From Brachypodium distachyon (taxonomy: Eukaryota; Streptophyta; Magnoliopsida; Poales; Poaceae), in contig NC_016131.3 in NCBI RefSeq assembly GCF_000005505.3, positions 61,985,355 to 62,049,354 on the forward strand: a DNA stretch of 64,000 nucleotides, written 5' to 3'. Below, in pieces: positions 49,199 through 60,986 of the stretch. The number at the start of each line of letters is the position of its first letter. Position 1 is the first letter of the stretch. Below the pieces are notes generated by a model, which ran no database searches, had not been told where the DNA came from, and was given only the letters and a program-made list of their open reading frames with translations. A program made the position numbers and the translations under genes.

Positions 49199-51516
49199 GG
49201 CAGCGGTGGCGGCGAACAGAGGGGAACAGAGAGGTGTCGGGTGCGGGCGGAGGAGGCGACTCGGGTCGAGGGTTTTGGTTCGGACTTCGGAGCGCGGGGT
49301 TTTGGTCTTAGATGGGGTTGCGACATACATTCGGAACTCTGGACCGGGCTGTAGCTCTGGCTCCGACCTGAACCTGAGAGTGGGACCTGGCGTACGTCAC
49401 GTACCTGTAGGCTGTAGACGCTTTCCCGGCTGAAACTACAGGTAATTTCGCCATTTCGGTCCCGGCTTCGGTTTCTAGATCCAAGTTTTTTCCACGGATA
49501 CGTATGATTCCAAGAATCTATACGTCGGCAATCATAGTTTTTATGTTGTCCGCACTAATTGATCATATCTTTTGCACTTCTTTTGACATCCCAGTATCAT
49601 ATGCTAGGTTTGTGCATAGGATTGCTTACGAACTCGTCAAAGCAACCAAAGTCAGGTTTAGGGCTAAAACTAGAAAGATTACTCAAATTGTCAACCATAT
49701 CGACAGTTCTAGCCTTGCCTGGCAAGGACAGTCATTTGGTAGCACTTAAAATTTCTGGCTTTGCTAGGCAATATTGTCAGCAACTACAACAAAAACCTTG
49801 CCGTCTGAGGAGAGCCAAATCGGCTCGCTCGCACAGGCAAGCCCACGTCTTACTCTCAGACCAACAAGAAAGCCAAGCTTCAACCGTCTAATGAGCTAGC
49901 TTACCAAATGACTATCGTTGCTTTGCTGGGACATGCCGAGAAAGGCTAGCTGCTAGCCTAGCTGAGCTAGGCATGGCAAGAGACGGAATCAAACAACTCC
50001 TAAATGAATTCACACACGAAATACATCATTTCTTGTGTTAGAGATATAAACATGAATAAACAATAGATTGTTGCATCACCTAGACATTGCAAATAAAAAA
50101 ACTATTCGCAGTATTCATGAAATTGTAAACAACATATGGCTTTCATGTAATGATACTATGAATGCATTCAGAACACATAACCTAAAATATATGTTTCCTT
50201 CGTATATGTTTCCATCACCCCAAATATTTTGATGACTCAATTGCATCAGCTAGCAACTTAGGTTGCATCCTGCAGTAGAAAATAGTTCATTTTTAGCCAA
50301 AAATTCCCCATAATAGTTCATAAACACATACGCTCAATATGTAAGTGAGTAAAAAGAAAGTAAAAACGTATCGCCTATCAAGAAACTGATAAGACGAAAT
50401 GTCAAGACATAATGTATAAAGCAACAATAGCTAAAAACAAGCACCTAGTTAGGTAACATGTGAATTTGCAACAACTACGACAAGGATGATGCAAAACAGT
50501 TCGTCATTAGCTCTCAATGGCATAGTACTTAGAGAAGCAAAGAAACACCTTCCATCCTAAACACTAATAACTGTTGTGGCTTCAGTTTACTGTGCCTTCA
50601 CCATGAAAGAGCTCATTTGTTTAATATCAGTACTAAGGATACAAAACATGAATATTCATCAAGTACACGAAAGATGAATGTAGTGAAGAAGCAGGAGCAC
50701 AGATGTACGAACCAAATAAGGAGCGCATTTCTTAACTCCACTCATCAACAAGAATATATTCTCATGCAAGATGATTTTTAAGTGTATAAAAAAAACTTTA
50801 ATGAACAATATGTGGAATTAGCTGCCTATATCTCTGACTACAACTTTTAGTCAAAATTCTTAGAATTACTTGGAAAGGAATTTGGGTTGATCTCCACGGT
50901 GTCATGGTGCCCCAAAATACAAAAAAACACTTCAAGGGCAATAGTACAAAGAATTTCATGTTTAAAATCCCTCTGTATCATTAGGCAGGCAATTATCTAA
51001 AAGATATGGGGAAAAATCATATTCGGAGCAGAGCTAAACTATATGAAAGTATAACAAGTGATCACTATACCTCTGGTTACTATCACAAACCAGTAAAATC
51101 ATCTGTAGGTCAAGTACGATGTAATTGATCATCCCGTGTATCTTGGCCAACTATATTTGAACATTTCTATAAACATATATACAAAAGAAAACACAAGATC
51201 AAAGATTAAATATAACTTCATGTCAAAACAAATGGATCTCTGCCTGCTGCTTCCTATATGGGACACTTGGAAGTGGGACTACCAATCCAGTGAGAACAAA
51301 ATAATTCATCGAAATTCCATTGAGAAAAAACAATACCAAACAGCATGTTTATGCTTGCTGCTTCCTGTACAGCAAGACTGGTAGCTGAAAAGGTCATGAT
51401 AAATTCATAGAAATCAGATAAAATCAAATAAAACCCACTTTAAATGGAATTTTACCTGCTCAATGCGCATATCATATTTGTTTGAGAAAAAAAAAGAAGA
51501 CTTGTGCACATAGAAA
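49199..51516. other. Intergenic upstream of CBP80
   Basis: The CBP80 promoter and leader lie in the first ~300 bp, which are GC-rich and without a clear TATA. At 49720-49930 two arms with GTCATTTGGTA in inverse orientation suggest an old foldback element. The rest is AT-rich with nothing recognised. Confidence 0.4.
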
Positions 51517-51757
51517 ATTCAAGAGGAACACTATGAACGGAATATCATCTTATCTAGAAGCAGCAACATAAGATATTTGAACTATCATCTTACCTAGAAG
51601 CAGCAGTACGAACCCGGGATAGAAAAATCTGTAGAAGATTCAAGAGGAACACTATGAATGGAATATCATCTTATCTAGAAGCAGCAGCATAAGATTGAAC
51701 TATCATCTTACCTAGAAGCAGCAGCACGAACCCGGTATAGAAAAATCTGTAGAGGGA
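51517..51757. repeat. Two-copy tandem repeat, ~121-bp period
   Basis: The unit starting ATTCAAGAGGAACACTATGA at 51517 recurs at 51638. Within each unit TCATCTTA(T/C)CTAGAAGCAGCA occurs twice, so there is a smaller duplication inside the larger one. Confidence 0.85.
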
Positions 51758-52060
51758 CTTGATCCCAATTGGGCGTTTGAGGAACATGGCAATGATTTAC
51801 AGTAGATCTGAGTAGCTTTTCTTGTAGATGAAGAAGTAACGCACGATCCACGGATTCACTACTCGTGCATTGCTTTGGAAGCAGAGGAGAAAAGATAAGG
51901 AGGAGATGGATACGTGTAGTTCTGCGGCCATTGCTGCGTGTACGTACATAGGAGCCCGGGTGGTTGTCACGGCGCGGCAGCCCGCTGCCGCAGGACGCAG
52001 GACGAGGAATCGCCTTCTTCGTTGAGGACGGACTCCTGCTGGCCGGCGGGATCCTCTTCA

Positions 52061-52065
<5 letters not shown>

Positions 52066-52113
<48 letters not shown>
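52066..52113. repeat. (TA)n microsatellite
   Basis: About 24 uninterrupted TA units. Confidence 0.95.
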
Positions 52114-52115
<2 letters not shown>

Positions 52116-52169
52116 ATTTCGACAAGACAATTCCTTTTTGCTCCTCGTGTGTTCGACAGTCTTACTTAA

Positions 52170-53550
52170 TTAAAAAAACTAAATCGACCCTTGCACATGT
52201 GGGTATCACACATCTCCCAAAGACGACCAATTTACAAGCAAAACTCCCCTTAATGACTATGCATGCAACCACTACCATGACATCATCACAAGAACGGGCA
52301 CCTTCAACACACCACCAAATTTTCCCACTCTTTTTCTATTACCTTTGATCAGGTGCAGTCATGGATGAATTGTCAAGAATTGTTTCTCGGTAACTAATTC
52401 ATCATAAATTCACGGTTGTTGACTATGGGTATGTGTTCACCTTTTATCGACATCCAAATGCAGTAAGGAAGTGGAAGAGATATGAAGAGATTTTAGGATT
52501 TTTGGGCTCATGCACTTCAATGATGAGTAAGGAGCATTGTATGAATGGATTAAAAGCGGCATAACACAACCGTGAGAGAGTGATTTAGTAACAACTAAAT
52601 CATCATATCCTCGTTGCTATGGATTCTGGGCCGGTCCATCTTTTCAAATGGCCCTAGGGCAAAATCAAGAAAATGGCCCATGTAACACATAAAACACACA
52701 CAAGTCTTGGGTTCCAACTTGTGTTTGGCCCTGGGCCGTCATACTTCCTAGCATGGGGCCGATCCTGGGTTGATTTTTTCTTGCTTTTGATCCAACAGGC
52801 CAGAAGCATACATGATTACTCTAGCCTACAACGGAGATCTAATCGCAAACACACATTGTCGCCATTTCGAAAGTTGTCCAGTTCACAGTACAGACTCTTC
52901 TAAATGCATTGTGCTTGTGGCCACCACCACAACGTTGTGACAATCAGCGTCTGGAACAACCACCATTTTTTTCCACCCTCCTGCTCTTACCTTTGATCAA
53001 ATGTGCGAGAGTGTGTGGCTATAAAAGAGTTATTTCATAATAATTAATGGATCGAACTATTGGGCGACCGTGCCCACGCTAACAAGCATACGGCGCCCCA
53101 CGTTCCCAGCGAGCAAAACAACCGTTCGCGTCCGCTTTAACCGTTCCCGTTCACCTCGCGCGTAGGCGGCCCAGCAACGTGGGCTAGCCCAGTAGAGGTC
53201 GTTTCATCACGCGCAGTGCAGCCCGCTAGCTGTTTAGTCTTTTTTACGCCGCAGCTTGGCCAGTCTGGAGTCGAAGTTTTGATTTGCACCATAGTTGCTG
53301 TTGTACGTTCCCCAAAAGAACTAGTTGTAATTTTATTTGCCTTCCAAGCAAAACATAAGCACAAATGGTTTTCAGTATTTTTCTTCTTGTCCATGCACCA
53401 GGCACGAAAAATAGCAACGGATGGTAGTGATGGACCGCTAACTGTGTCAAAATTGCGTACTAAAAAATGACTGTGCCCACCGAATATCAAGTAATGGATG
53501 TTATTACTTTTTCATCATAGGCAAATTTAAACCATCGTTCTTACTAGGAT
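52170..53550. other. Intergenic with dispersed-repeat pieces
   Basis: No gene is recognised. Segments around 52340-52860 and 52910-53060 share phrases (ACCTTTGATCA, GGAGATCTAATCGC) with sequences at 55600-55900 and 58440-59160, indicating a diverged local repeat. Confidence 0.45.
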
Positions 53551-53559
53551 AATTGTGCC

Positions 53560-54690
53560 TTAGGGGTTACTGGGCCAATTTACCGGGTTAACTGTGCCTA
53601 CTTATCAGGTTACCCACGCCTATTTACCAGATTACTCATTTACTCTACTACTTACTGGATTACCTGTGTCTACTTACCGGATAAATTATTTCTACTTACC
53701 GGGTTAACTGTTCCTACTTACCGGATAAATTGTTCCTGCTTACCGGGTTGATAGTTCCTGCTTACTAGATAAATTGTTCCTACTTACTTAGAGCATCTTC
53801 AACAGGAGCCCCTAAACAGCTTTTAGGGGCTCTCCTCAAATTTTAGGGTCCAAAAAAATACAAACATCTTCATCATGGCCCCTAATTCACAGCCCCTAGA
53901 ATCTTTATGACATATGGGACCCGCTTGTCAAAGACTTGTCTTTTATTCTTTTCTTTTTCCTTTTTTCCCTTTCTTCCCCGAGGTGATGCCGGCGGCGGAG
54001 TGGCCAGCAGAGGGCCGTTGCGGAGAGGGAGAGGCGGAGGGGAGCGGCACGGTGGCGGAGGCGGCCGACGAGGATGAGGGCGCAACGGGGCCAAAGCGGC
54101 GACGACTGAGGGGCGGGGCCGCGTGAGGCAAGCTACGGCAGCGCGGGGTGGCCGGGCGACGCGGGGCATTGGGCGACGGAGACGGGGAGGCAAAGGGTGC
54201 CGGCGGCGAGGGGAGTGGCGAGATTTGGAGCCAGGGAGGGGAGGACGAGGGGGAGCGGCCGGAGAAGGAGGGCCGACGGGGTCGAGGCGCGTGCAGGAGG
54301 ACGATGGGCATGGGAACAAATCTGACGTGGCATGGATAGGGGCCTCCCTCGGGAGCCCCTAGGAATGGGGCTTGGGAGGTGTTTCTAGGGGTCTCCCTAG
54401 AATAGGGGCTCTAGTAGGGTCCCTGCTGAAAAGCTTTTTTTGGCTCTGGCACCTAAAAACTGAATAGGAGCCCTGTTTAGGAGCCCTGCTGAAGATGCTC
54501 TTAGTTAATTGTCCCTATTTATCGGGTTAGTCGTTCTTATTTACCGGGTTAATTGTTCTTAGTTGTCGGATAAACCGTGCCAACTTGAATAACCGGGTAA
54601 ATTGTTCCAACTTATATAACTGGATAAACTATGCCAACTTACCAGGTAAACTATGCTAACTTACCGGGTAAACAACATGCCAAATCCTAT
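53560..54690. repeat. Minisatellite of ~22-bp units, split by an insertion
   Basis: Diverged copies of CTTACCGGATAAATTGTTCCTA (given here as a 22-bp unit: CTTACCGGATAA then ATTGTTCCTA) fill 53560-53787 and resume at 54504-54690 after the inserted element at 53791-54500. Roughly ten units lie on the left and eight on the right. Confidence 0.8.
53791..54500. mobile_element. PIF/Harbinger-like non-autonomous element
   Basis: The terminal inverted repeats GAGCATCTTCAACAGGAGCC and its counterpart GGCTCC(T)GCTGAAGATGCTC-type end (54476-54500) are matched over ~28 bp, extending into CCTAAACAG / CTGTTTAGG. The 3-bp TTA at 53788-53790 and 54501-54503 fits the TWA target of this superfamily. The 710-bp body is GC-rich with no transposase. 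Confidence 0.72.
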
Positions 54691-54699
54691 CAAACAAAC

Positions 54700-55600
54700 T
54701 TATGATTACGAGTAAAAATATGACAATTAAGCAGTGTGAAAAAACAACGACATTTGACACGACAGCTAAAGATCCCCAGACTCGCAACACCCTACCACAT
54801 GAGCATATCAGAACAAATGACACGACACAAAATGGCAGCTAAGATAAAATAACCGGTGACTGTAACTGAAAAAATATGACAATTATGCAGTGTCAAAAAT
54901 AACTTGGCAACTAGTTTCTACTGATAAGTTGATGACCAGCAAAAATGCGAACAGGTGTAAATAAATATACAATGACGGAGCTCGCAACCATACATACACG
55001 TACACTTTTCTTTAGCAATCCACGATTTTGACACCATTGTCTTACGTCTCGTCCAGATTGATGTAAAGCACTCTGTTTTACTCCCTCCGATTCTAAATTG
55101 TTGTCGAAATATTACATGCATCTGGAAGAATAGTTGGCCACGGTCGAGGAACTGCGCATGGGTGCTAGCCCTGCGCCTTTGGTGTACTACCATTGGCTCC
55201 ATCCTCCGCTTGCTCTCCGCACAGGTACTCCTCCGACGCCACGCACCTTGGCGGACACTGCTTCACCACGCCATCCCCTAACCACAACGGCGTCGCGAGT
55301 CCCTCGGGGCGTCAGAACTCTGCTCGGGACAGGGGAAGAAGGGCAGCAGGACAGGGGGAAGGGGGTGGCCATGGCATGAAGCAAGATCTGCCAAGCCGCG
55401 AGCAATTCGCCAAGGTCAACGACCACAAATTGAGTCTGTCTTCAAGTGCTGGTGAATTCACGGGGGAGAGAGAGCACTCGTCGGTACCTGACTGTGATGG
55501 GCGGCTGGCAGCGATCCGTTGGAATCGGACGTGCGGGAGCACGCGCCGCATTATAAGACACTGGTGGGAACGTGCCCGCTTCAGTTTCCCCGATAATTAG
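54700..55600. other. Intergenic
   Basis: A truncated Stowaway end lies at 55079-55127. A GC-rich block (55140-55600) follows, with frames on both strands but no domain or consistent codon pattern. Confidence 0.4.
55079..55127. mobile_element. Truncated Stowaway MITE
   Basis: TACTCCCTCCGATTCTAAAT plus GTCGAAATATTACATG matches the left half of the Stowaway at 30530-30646. The right half is missing and GC-rich sequence begins at the break. Confidence 0.7.
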
Positions 55601-56039
55601 TTCATCAAATACATGATTTCCCATGATGAATTTCTGCTTATGTTTTATCCACATTCACTTGGGAGGTGGAAGAGAGATGAATGTAGATTTATTCTTTTGG
55701 ATACACACATTTCACTAATGAGAGGAGGAATAATTGTTTGGATTGATGTAACGTCCAATGGGTAATCGTTGTAGAGTGATTCAAAACAATATTATAAATT
55801 CAAGATTATTCTCATTGACGACATGTTTCTGGTTACCTTGGATCCAACAAACCATACACTTGCACGGTTACTGAAACCTATAGCGGAGATCCAATTAGAG
55901 GTGGGTTAACACGTATGAAAAACTAACAATGTAATTTTATTTATTTTTTCTCACATGTGTTTTTCTCTCGTGTATCCAATTAGAGGTGCACTATAGACAC
56001 AACAATTTTTGTTGATACTTGTTGTGTTTGTGCTTTTCT

Positions 56040-57417
56040 ACATCCTTTTATGCAACACATATGTTGTGCCAACGACATCCGAGGAGCCAGTTGGCATGGG
56101 CACGAGGGCCGTGGCTCAACTCCCAAGGCAAAGAGATAAGGATGGACTGTGCAGTCAAGGCACACACCCCAAGGCCGGGAAGGGGCCAGTATACGACGCC
56201 AGGCCATGACTATATAAACCCCCTCCTCGTCTCCTTCGCCAACTCGGAGAGGAAGGGTGGAGGCAATACGAGGGGCGCTCCGGAGGCCCGTGGCGGCAAC
56301 GTTACCGATGACTAGGTCATCGATGTGTTGCTACCACTGGGCCCCAGGTGTCACCCTCTCCTACCTCGCTTAAGAAGAGCCACCCAGCACGGCGGCTGGA
56401 TGAGTCTTCACAGAGCGTAACCAGCCAAGGCACCGATGGCCTGTGCGGTCGGTGCCTTGGTTGGGATCCGTGGGAGCACCCGCATGAACGACATGGGAGA
56501 AACCCAAAATAGAACCTTCTCAGCGGACTCCCGAGTCTAGCACCACCGTGCCATGAAAGGGGACGCTCTACCGCGGCACTGAGTGATCGAGTCGCCCTTT
56601 CACGGTCACGGTGGCGTCGCATCTGGGGTTTCCCCCGGACAGACGACAGAACTTGCAAGAGCCATGCCATGCCTCGGTCTTTCCCCCGGGGCAAGGTGGC
56701 CCGCATGGTGTTGCGGATAGCTCGGCCCCGGCAAGACCAAGGTATGCGCCTCGGGGCCTGCTCCCAGGATTGTGTGTGCGGGACAGAGGCGACAGGTGGC
56801 TCACCCCACCCGCCCACACCCAGCGGCTTTGCAGGCATCTAATGCTCCTGCTCACAGCAGACGAACGCGGCAGGGGAGCAGGGAATCCTTCCTGTTCATC
56901 GACAAGACAAGACCAGCACCGATCGGTCAAGGCTGACTGGACAGTTCGCCTAGTTCCTTCATCACAAGGAAAAGGATGGCGTGTGGAGGATGCAACCCGA
57001 CGGCCACGCCACCTAGCGAACCCGCACGACACGTGCATGGGTGGCGTGTCACCCATGCAGCCCATCTCTATGGTATCCCCTTAGTAATATAGAAGGAAGA
57101 CCAAGGGCACCATTGATAGGGTTCACTCTTGGGATGCTTGAGCGCTAAGTAAGAGAACATCCCCCAGTAGTAGTTTGTAGCCCTCGGAGCAAGGAAGAGC
57201 CTCCAGGAACCCTGCAACCCCCCCCCCCTTCGAGAGCAATCCAGACAAGCAGGACGTAGGGTATTACGCTTTGTCGACCCGAACCTGGATAAATCTTTGT
57301 GTGTTTGAAGTCTCGCTTGGTTCCAGCGTCGACCGCCGGTGCAGCTCTCCCTCGCCCTCACCGAATAAAAAGGGGGTGTGCAGCATCCTCGGTGTCGGAG
57401 TTCAGGCACCGACAACA
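56040..57417 (+). mobile_element. Probable solo LTR (Gypsy-type)
   Basis: A TATA-like ACTATATAAACCCC lies at ~56207. The far end carries the phrase GGACGTAGGGTATTACGC, then CGACCCGAACCTGGATAAAT, a well-known U5-type sequence of grass Gypsy LTRs. It ends in CACCGACAACA at 57417. No gag-pol is attached on either side. The 5' boundary is uncertain and I found no target duplication. Confidence 0.5.
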
Positions 57418-57833
57418 GATCTTTTACGTAGTATTTGATGACACTTTTGTAATCATGTGGTAACAAATGAGTATGGAAAAAAAGAGAATGTGAATGTCGT
57501 AAAATGATTTCTACCTTTAAAGTTCTACCTGCAACAAACGTAACAGTGCGAACATATGACAAACCGAGTGTATTAACTGTTTGATTGTATTTTAAATCGA
57601 GACAATTTTGCTTACGTAAAGTTGTTTTGATTAATTTGGATGCCTCGTGGCAATGTACTGGTAATGTCACCAAGTCCTTTGGGAAGTGGAAAAAGTAGGA
57701 AACCCGGGAGGAGCCTGTGGTCCCGAGGATGATTCACGAGAATACGAGATGCACTTGATAACATTAGTCTACACACAACGCGATATACCTCAATATAATA
57801 ATGTAAGACTCCGTCATCGTCCAGTATTCTGAT

Positions 57834-58415
57834 CCACATGCTATATCTTTACACTCAATCTCTGGATATCCCGATGAAACTTTAGCAATAACATTAACTT
57901 TCTTAATTTATAGGTTATCCTATTAAATGTTTCGATGAATCAGCACAATCTGGGTAGTGTATAGCTGCCGAGCCTGGCCGTCCGCATGGCCCGTCCTATA
58001 ACCCAATTGATATAGGGACAAAGGTTCTACCACCACACGCTATATCTTTAGACTTCGTCTTGGGGTATTCCGATCAAACTTTAGTAATACCATTAACTTC
58101 CTTTATATGTATTGATGATCCTATTTAATGTTTTTGATGAATCGGCTCGATGCTGGCAGTGTATAGCCGCCCAGCCCTCCAGTCCATGTTGCCCGACCTA
58201 TAACTCGATTGACTGGGGACCATGGTCTTACATCCACATGCTATACCTTCATACTCCATCAATGGGTATTCCGATCAAACTTTAGCAATAAAATTAAGTC
58301 TCTTTATATATCAATGATCCTATTTAATGTTTCAATGAACCGGCTCAATGCAGGCGGTGCCTATCTTCCTCATCCACCTGTCCGCGTGGCCCGGCCTATA
58401 ACTCGATTTATCTAG
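57834..58415. repeat. Three-copy tandem repeat, ~200-bp period
   Basis: Units start at 57834, 58033 and 58234 with CCACATGCTATA-type words. Each contains ATTCCGATCAAACTTTAG (or close), CCTATTTAATGTTT and CCTATAACTCGATT in the same order. Copies are ~75-80% similar by eye. Confidence 0.85.
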
Positions 58416-58939
58416 CTAGAGTCGTTGACACGCCACCATTTTTTTTCTTCCATTCTTGTTCTCTTATCTTGGTAAAATGTGGTAGCGTATGGCCATCAAA
58501 GAGTTTCTGCTTACCTTGAATCCAATGATCCAACAAACCATACGCTTACATATTACTCCGTCTACGGCAGAGTTTCAATAGCAAAGACACTATTTTCCAA
58601 AATCCACTGCAAAGACACTATTTTTCAAAATCCACTACGATAACACAACACACCACCAACTTTTTCTTCGATATTTTACCTTTGATCAAACGGGTTAGGG
58701 ATGACTCGCGGAAGAGTCATTTTGCAATAATTTAACGATGATGAATACCTCTAATCTGGATGAACTGGAAAGAGAGACGAAAAGGGGTAAAATCTTTCGG
58801 GTTCATGGGTTTCATCGAGGAGAGATTGGACCACTTTTCGGATGGATGATACGTGACGTGTAACGGCTGGCGAGTAATTTCGTAGCATTAGTGTATTCTA
58901 AATTTGGGATTATCTTCGTCGAGGACCGGTTACCGCTTA

Positions 58940-59120
58940 CACTCAATCCGACGGATCATACGCGCCCACGTGTTTTCGCCTGCCTTTAAGCCGACGGAAT
59001 GTACGCGTCGACGGTTTTTCGCCTACTTTTAATCCGACGGACCAACGTGTTTCCGCCTACCTTTCATCCGACGGCCCTTACGTCGCGACGGGTTTCCACC
59101 TGGCTTTAATCCAACGGACC
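58940..59120. repeat. Short GC-rich tandem repeat upstream of the ELM2/SANT gene
   Basis: Five diverged units of ~40-45 bp are built on CGCCTACCTTTAATCCGACGGA. They end ~100 bp before the pyrimidine-rich leader of the downstream gene, so they could sit in its promoter. A separate 28-bp duplication (AAGACACTATTTTCCAAAAT) lies at 58582-58636. Confidence 0.7.
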
Positions 59121-59199
59121 GCATACAGATCATTGTAGCCTACGGCTGAGATCCAATCGCCAGGCCCCGCAGCCACCACCACGACGCCGTCGTGAGAGC

Positions 59200-60986
59200 T
59201 AGTGTGTTGAATACACCACAATCCTTTTCCGTCCATCCTCGTTCTCCTGTCTTTAAAGGCCGACGGCCCCCTCTCTCTCTGTTTCTCTTTCTCTTGCCCG
59301 TCTCCGCCTCCTCCCCTCCTCGCGACTGCAAACAAACCACCTCCCAAAAGCCTCACGCCGTCCTCCTCTCGCCGCGCCGGCCACGCGCATGACGTCCTCT
59401 GCTGCTAGTCCTGCCTGCTCGCGCGGTGGCCTCTGAATCTCGCCGCCTCTCCGCCCAGATTCTTGTCGTCCTCCAGTTCTTTCCTGTCCCGGTGTCGGCG
59501 TGTTCGCGTCTTCCGTTTCCCTTTACCCAGCGAGAATCGGCGGCTCCCCCGTGGTGCGGCGAAGCTTCGTTGAGTAGGGGCGGCGCCTCGCGTGCATGGA
59601 AGATAAGGTTGGTTGCTTGGCCCTGCTCTTTTCCTCCCATGTTACATTCGTTCTTGCTTGCGGGTGGTGGTCTCTCGTTTCGACGATGCGTGTCGCGGGC
59701 TCGCGGTCCCGGCCCTGCCGTGCGGCCACGGTGGGCGTGTTCGTGGTTTGTCCGGGGTGGTTTCCTGCCTTCACGATCACGTCATCTCAAGATTGTCGGA
59801 GGGTGTTTGCGTCTCAGCGTGTGCGTATGATGTGCTTGTTCGGCTCGGGAGGGCAACGGGGTTTGGTTTGTACGGCCGCGTGTTCTTGGCTGCCTTCCTT
59901 GGTTGCTCCAGGTTTGGGTTGTCTCGGTACCTGTTGTCCTACTCCACGGGATGCGCGGCCGTGTGTTGGATTCCGTGGGTTAGGGTGGTGCCTGAGATTT
60001 TCAGGATGCGATTGGTGGGTTTCGGGTCTAGCAAATGACTCGATTTGCTTGCTTTGGCTGCTCAGGTTTGTAGGGTTGCTCCCAGGTCAAGTGATTGTGA
60101 ATTGGAGAGTGTTTTATCGTCAGGTTGATATGTCCTAGTTATGGTGCAGTCTTCAATTCCAAGAAAGTGAGTGCTTTTGGTATTGAGAGATCCAATCTGT
60201 CATGACAGAGTTTTGCTTCTTTTATATATCATTTTAGTTCACATTGCTGAGTAATGATCTGCAATGGCTCCTGCAAAGAAATGGCTTTATATTGATAAAT
60301 CATACCTTGCTTGTCTGTGGTTGATATTATCGCGTATGGATGCAATTGGTGCACCAAAGTTGCAGTCACTGCTGGGTGACATTGATTCTGATGGCCCTTG
60401 CTGGAATGGTTTTTCTTATCCTCATATAGTCATATTTGTTCTTATCGTAGCTAATTATTATGTCTTTTGCAGATCTTCTCATGCTGCTATAAGACACTTT
60501 AGAAAGCTCATTTTTTTAATCATATCTTATAATCTTATTTGAGAAAGATTTCATGAAATGTAGGTTACTTCAGGACTGTATAATGCAGCTTGTCCTAGTT
60601 GCAGCACCTATTTTTACTTCAGTTGCTTTCTGTAGGAGACCATGAACTAGTAATGCAGTTTGCTATACTGTTCCATACTTGCATATAGTACATTTCAGAT
60701 GATATAGATATCATGCATCTAGAGATGCATGCTAGTTCATAGCATATCCAAAAAGAACATGCTATTTCGGTCTGAAAGGGAAGACGATTCTCATGTATTC
60801 ACATGTTTTTGCAAAGCAGTTTTCTCGGATCAAATTTTAAGGAGATATGTGTTGATGATTGGCCCTCATGTTCATGATCCTAAATGCATAACCAACTTAT
60901 TTATTTCTGCTGATTATGAATACTTCTTATCGTATCAGTGTGATGTTCCTTGACAACTGAATGCTTTTTCTTCCATTTCTTGATAG
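59200..60986 (+). promoter_or_regulatory. Promoter, leader and first intron of the ELM2/SANT gene (inferred)
   Basis: A CT-rich leader (59265-59300) and GC-rich sequence run to a possible donor, AAG|GTTGGT, at 59607/59608. An ATG at 59596 would add only MEDK before splicing in phase to 60987. If that is not used, 59200-60986 is 5' UTR plus intron. No other coding exon was recognised. Confidence 0.45.

Noticed and set aside
52066..52113. (TA)n as an element boundary
   Set aside because: No inverted or direct ends flank it; a simple microsatellite is sufficient.
53882..54319. 145-aa proline-rich minus frame
   Set aside because: It is the body of the Harbinger-like insertion; low complexity.
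56317..57084. Overlapping frames on both strands of 157-173 aa
   Set aside because: They lie within an LTR-like sequence with GC-rich content; no gag or pol similarity.
59596..60138. 180-aa frame starting MEDKVGCLALL
   Set aside because: It reads into what looks like intron 1 of the ELM2/SANT gene, has no domain, and overlaps another open frame of equal length.
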